Shown here one piece after another: positions 62,101 through 64,000 of a DNA stretch of 64,000 nt. The stretch is from Saccharothrix carnea (lineage in GTDB: Bacteria > Actinomycetota > Actinomycetes > Mycobacteriales > Pseudonocardiaceae): NCBI RefSeq assembly GCF_003014735.1, contig NZ_PYAX01000007.1, positions 488,425 to 552,424 of the forward strand. The letters are read 5' to 3'. The position numbers and the translations under genes were made by a program. The first letter of the stretch is position 1. Each line of letters opens with the position of its first letter. The notes beneath the pieces were generated by a model. That model had not been told where the DNA came from, did no database searches, and saw only the letters and a program-made list of their open reading frames with translations.

Positions 62101-63586
62101 CCGGGCCAAGCCCGCGCCGACCGTCGACCCGCTCAAGGCACTGCACGCCGCCAAGCACGCCCTGCTGCGCCAACCCGACGTCGGCACGGCCAGCCGCACG
62201 CCCATGGCGCCGCAGCTGCGCAAGGTGGTCCTGCGCGTCCTCGACCACTACGACAACCACATGCGCGACGTGCTCACGTCCCTGGTCGACGGGGTCGAGC
62301 GCACGGTCTCCGAGCTGGTCCGCCGCCAGGACGACATCTCCACCGGCGTCGGCCTCGGCGAGCTGGAGGTGCTGCGCGCCGAGCTGGAGCAGCACGCCGA
62401 GCACCAGGGCCACCTCGCCGACCAGCTCGTCGGCGTCGACGACGGCGTCGTCCGCGTCCGCGCCGACATGGCCGGCCAAGGGCGGCGGCTGCGCGAGATC
62501 GAGGACACCGTCGTCGCCGAGGCCGCCAAGCGCGCCAAGCAGAACGACGTCCTGGCCCAGCGCATCGACAAGCTCGCCGTCGCCCTCGAACGCACCCTCG
62601 ACCGGATCGACTCGCTGGAGTCGAAGGTCGTCGACGCGCTGCGGGAGCGTGACGCGAAGCTCGACGCGAGCGTGCGCGCCGCCAACCAGGCCCAGCAGAC
62701 CGCCGACGCCCTGCGCCGCGTGGTGGTGCGCGAGCACGAACGGCACAGCGAGGCCGTGCCGCGCAGCTCGCTCGTGCTGACCGACGTCGGCCTGCTGCGC
62801 CTGCCGTCTGACGACGCGTTCATGCTCCCGATGCTGTCCAGCAACGGGGTGTGGGAGACGGACCTGTCGGAGCTGATCGACTCGGTGGTCGAGCCGGACG
62901 GCATCTTCCTCGACGTCGGCGCGTACGTCGGTTACCAGACCGTGCGCATGCTCAGCCGGTTCGGCACGGGTGGCGCGGTGGTCGCGGTCGAGCCGTGCCC
63001 GACCTCGCGGGCGCTGTTGCGGCACAACGTCGACGTCAACCTGCCCGAACGGGTGGCGCAACAGCTCGTCCTGGTCGACGCCGCCGCGTGGGAGAGCACC
63101 GGCGAACTGGCCAGCCAACCGTCGTTGACGGGCGGGGTGTCGGTGGCGCCGCTGCCGGAGGGCGCCGGGGACGACGTGCCCCGCGTGCGTGCGGCCAGGC
63201 TCGACAAGGAGCTGGAGGCCGTGCCGTCGTTGCAGGGTCGGAAGCTGTCCGTCGTCCGGGTGGACGCGCCCGGTCGTGGTCACCGTGCGTTGGCCGGACT
63301 GGTACGCCTGCTGCGTCGGGATCGCCCGCACGTGTTCCTGGAGTTCTCCGCCTCGGCGACGGAGGGTTTCGGCGACGATCCGGTCACGGTCTTGAAGGAG
63401 TTCCGCATCTGGGGCTACGACCTGGTGCCGGTGGCCACCCGCGAACCGGCGTCACCGGAGCAGATCGTGGCCGCGATGCAGGGCATGCGGACCATCTCGC
63501 TGTGGCTGCGACCGCGTCCCGTGGCGCCGAAGGGGCCGGGTCCGCAGGTCGCCAGGCCTGCCCGCACCGCGCCCGCAGGCCGCTGA
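59171..63586 (+). CDS. Giant fusion: glycosyltransferase, repeats, second GT-like domain, coiled coil, FkbM methyltransferase
   Basis: The product is 1471 aa. Residues 1-330 resemble a glycosyltransferase of cell-surface loci (PTFIACTVATAAELPAVKVLS). Residues about 360-600 are low complexity: six 18-residue repeats with the core EPVNLTGQV, then 10-residue AADAQTAELA units. Residues about 615-990 look like a second transferase domain (GVIFGALADHAVDRAGNVLGAV, then LTSDHGAVAELFDRAAVIFV). About 1020-1195 is coiled coil. About 1200-1455 is an FkbM-type methyltransferase (IFLDVGAYVGYQTVRML, then VAVEPCPTSRALLRHN). TAGGTT lies 8 bases before this GTG; an alternative GTG at 59123 has a GAGGGAGA site. 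Confidence 0.8.
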   Translation: MTEVPARSESRPTFIACTVATAAELPAVKVLSSSFLANHPQARFMALVVDAQPENSGPGLVTPADLGMSRDELAELATGCTASQLCGVLRPTLLEQLLGQGVPVLYLDPWVQVLNPLTDLVEAAVRRGPLVLLPRALRPLPDDGLRPTPTELLETGVFDPGFLLVAPGAEPFLRSLGEQLRRTPDATKAVLDMAPALVNLHVLRDATVGLSVWNAAQRDLHRRPDGMLTTLGEPVRSVHFAGFDPHRPWLLSADFADRPRVLLSEHPELADLCTTYRAELVRRGHTAQRVRYGFGQLTDGTQIPDELRTDYREAARTHPGSAFSAAGRPTPTEPVPPIGQVAPPAPTTPTEPLTSTGQVAQAEPVTPTEPVNLTAQVTPSEPVAPAERPNLTGQLDPADPAAQTEPVNLNGQVTRVGPVLPAEPVNLTDQVAPADPVVPVEPVNLDGQVAQVGPVVSAERVNLRGQVEPAEAAPIAEAASISDAEPAADAGSAEPAAADAGSAELAAADAQTAELAAADAQTAELAAEAEPLAEADRPTPASGQAEPTTTGTESTTAAAPAINGTPLPATGGEPTSPVAAPPAVAAPPAVAAPPARTTPPPAFGPDGGAGFVAWASEPAPDLPGSTRWAAALWRSDEALRTQFPDPFGADGAAFRDWCASVGVAAGRLPVDAVPRPRAEAPVLHDQLGVSVLGTGPIAELVHAAARASGLPTSTTAGYPVVIRVGTTERVPDSRFVVDYLLDDDQPTDAAELWVPSETTRATLERPGGPTVRVVPLPVPEAEARTPESHEGVIFGALADHAVDRAGNVLGAVSAFLSAFPDRNDVTLRIEVTHADAHPEAAERLRLATAADPRVELVDALGDVDCLVHLHRSGACDRIAQTLARHAADATPILTSDHGAVAELFDRAAVIFVPCRQGVEPDVQAAAKLMRALAEDLKTAVAIGIKGRDHVRATRDVTKIGEVLRERVEHAYRGWRARRAKPAPTVDPLKALHAAKHALLRQPDVGTASRTPMAPQLRKVVLRVLDHYDNHMRDVLTSLVDGVERTVSELVRRQDDISTGVGLGELEVLRAELEQHAEHQGHLADQLVGVDDGVVRVRADMAGQGRRLREIEDTVVAEAAKRAKQNDVLAQRIDKLAVALERTLDRIDSLESKVVDALRERDAKLDASVRAANQAQQTADALRRVVVREHERHSEAVPRSSLVLTDVGLLRLPSDDAFMLPMLSSNGVWETDLSELIDSVVEPDGIFLDVGAYVGYQTVRMLSRFGTGGAVVAVEPCPTSRALLRHNVDVNLPERVAQQLVLVDAAAWESTGELASQPSLTGGVSVAPLPEGAGDDVPRVRAARLDKELEAVPSLQGRKLSVVRVDAPGRGHRALAGLVRLLRRDRPHVFLEFSASATEGFGDDPVTVLKEFRIWGYDLVPVATREPASPEQIVAAMQGMRTISLWLRPRPVAPKGPGPQVARPARTAPAGR
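60257..60580 (+). repeat. 54-bp coding tandem repeat, six copies
   Basis: Six diverged 54-bp units encode the 18-residue motif with core PAEPVNLTGQVAPA. The units differ enough to be old, and the reading frame is kept throughout. Confidence 0.85.
60631..60752 (+). repeat. 30-bp coding tandem repeat, four copies
   Basis: Four units encode AADAGSAEPA/AADAQTAELA. Copies are nearly identical at DNA level, so this array is younger than the neighbouring 54-bp array. An 18-bp repeat (encoding AVAAPP) follows near 60910. Confidence 0.85.
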
Positions 63587-63595
63587 CCAGGCGAT

Positions 63596-63624
63596 TTGAC
63601 ACCGACGATGGTCATGAGTAACTT
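63596..63624 (+). promoter_or_regulatory. rrn promoter P1
   Basis: TTGACA and TAACTT are separated by 17 bases; it begins only 10 bases after the stop of the fusion gene. Confidence 0.75.
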
Positions 63625-63660
63625 TTACCGAGTCGCCAGCAAGAACCTCGGAACGAGCGG

Positions 63661-63689
63661 TTGACACCGCGAATCGGGCTGAGTAGACT
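63661..63689 (+). promoter_or_regulatory. rrn promoter P2
   Basis: TTGACA and TAGACT are separated by 17 bases, a near-consensus vegetative promoter. The TTGACACCGCGAA start is shared with P3. Confidence 0.85.
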
Positions 63690-63812
63690 ACTGCGGCGTC
63701 AAGCTCCCAGAAACGAATAAGCAGCACAACGTGCTGCCTCCGCTCTGGAAACTGATACAAATTGAATGCGAAGCGAGTTCAGCGCGGAGCCGAGAAGCCG
63801 AAACCGGCCGAT

Positions 63813-63842
63813 TTGACACCGCGAAAACGAGCGAGCTAAGCT
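63813..63842 (+). promoter_or_regulatory. rrn promoter P3
   Basis: TTGACA and TAAGCT are separated by 18 bases. TTTGACACCG also precedes P1, so the promoters look like duplicates of one another. Confidence 0.78.
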
Positions 63843-64000
63843 TCAACCAGAACGAAACACAAAGCCCCGGAATGAACCGCGGTAAGACGCGGGACAAGAT
63901 GGTGAGCGCGTGTTCTTTGAGAACTCAACAGCGTGCCGAATAGCCAGTAAATTTATGAACCTCGTCAAGAGGTTTCCTTTGAGATTGTTACTGGACAACT

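Larger units (their letters stand above)
63587..64000 (+). other. Leader of a ribosomal RNA operon
   Basis: No protein gene is present. Three promoters are followed by TGTTCTTTGAGAACTCAACA (63911-63930), a sequence typical of the region upstream of actinobacterial 16S genes. Then nested stems occur: CCAGTAA (63944) with TTACTGG (63988), enclosing AACCTC-GTCAA-GAGGTT (63958-63974). These would be processing and antitermination structures. Mature 16S rRNA does not start before the window ends. Confidence 0.85.

Noticed and set aside
63587..64000. 16S rRNA gene at the right edge
   Set aside because: The leader motifs are present, but the conserved 5' end of 16S (GAGTTTGATC region) is not reached.

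Overview
This 64 kb, very GC-rich window comes from the chromosome of a high-GC actinomycete, most likely Pseudonocardiaceae (Saccharothrix, Actinosynnema or Lentzea type). I base this on near-total G/C at third codon positions, many GTG starts, an F420-dependent NADP reductase, cobalamin genes, an lprG/P55 pair, an Scr1-type XRE/DUF397 pair, and the gene order from cobD to glnA2. From memory, that order follows the Mycobacterium tuberculosis block Rv2236c-Rv2222c, with accessory DNA inserted into it. The assignment rests on reading and recall; no database search was run.

Layout. 1-13.3 kb: the 5' part of a sensor kinase with its OmpR-type regulator, two neutral zinc metallopeptidases, a DUF2207 membrane protein, an M16 protease pair plus nudC, a ROK regulator, and a divergent OYE reductase/MerR pair. 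13.3-20.2 kb: a tightly overlapping jetA-jetB-jetC operon (Wadjet type III: TIGR02677, TIGR02678, TIGR02680) with no jetD nuclease gene beside it. 20.2-29.7 kb: cobD, SURF1, DUF1349, fructosamine kinase, LMW-PTPase, polyprenyl synthase, cobC, Nif3-like, zinc-ribbon protein and RNase H/phosphatase. 29.7-31.6 kb: an FMN reductase behind a cysteine-type leader peptide and attenuator, the RNase P RNA gene, a small frameshifted gene and a 193 bp near-palindromic element. 31.6-40.0 kb: a ribbon-helix-helix protein and a type IV secretion-like apparatus (VirB2-, PrgI-, VirB4-, VirB6- and VirB8-like proteins plus a lytic transglycosylase/NlpC hydrolase) without relaxase or coupling protein. 40-59 kb: RNB exoribonuclease, F420 reductase, metal-cofactor receptor, prolyl aminopeptidase, panB, beta-helix protein with a divergent TetR/zinc-finger fusion, SDR with a divergent XRE regulator, the Scr1/DUF397 pair, DUF4287, TAP-type hydrolase, nadE, HdeD, P55-lprG and glnA2. 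59-64 kb: a 1471-residue glycosyltransferase/repeat/coiled-coil/FkbM fusion, then three tandem promoters and the leader of a ribosomal RNA operon whose 16S gene lies beyond the window.

Genes are packed, with many 4-base ATGA/GTGA overlaps (kinase-regulator, M16 pair-nudC, cobC-nif3-zinc ribbon-rnhA, jetB-jetC, lprG-P55). About fourteen starts carry a TANNNT-type -10 hexamer 6-8 bases upstream, so leaderless transcription is probably widespread. The features of most interest are the nuclease-less Wadjet operon with a low-complexity insertion in its SMC-like subunit, the cysteine leader and overlapping hairpin before the FMN reductase, the long inverted repeat at 31390-31582, the duplicated orphan LexA-box modules, and the giant fusion next to the rRNA operon.
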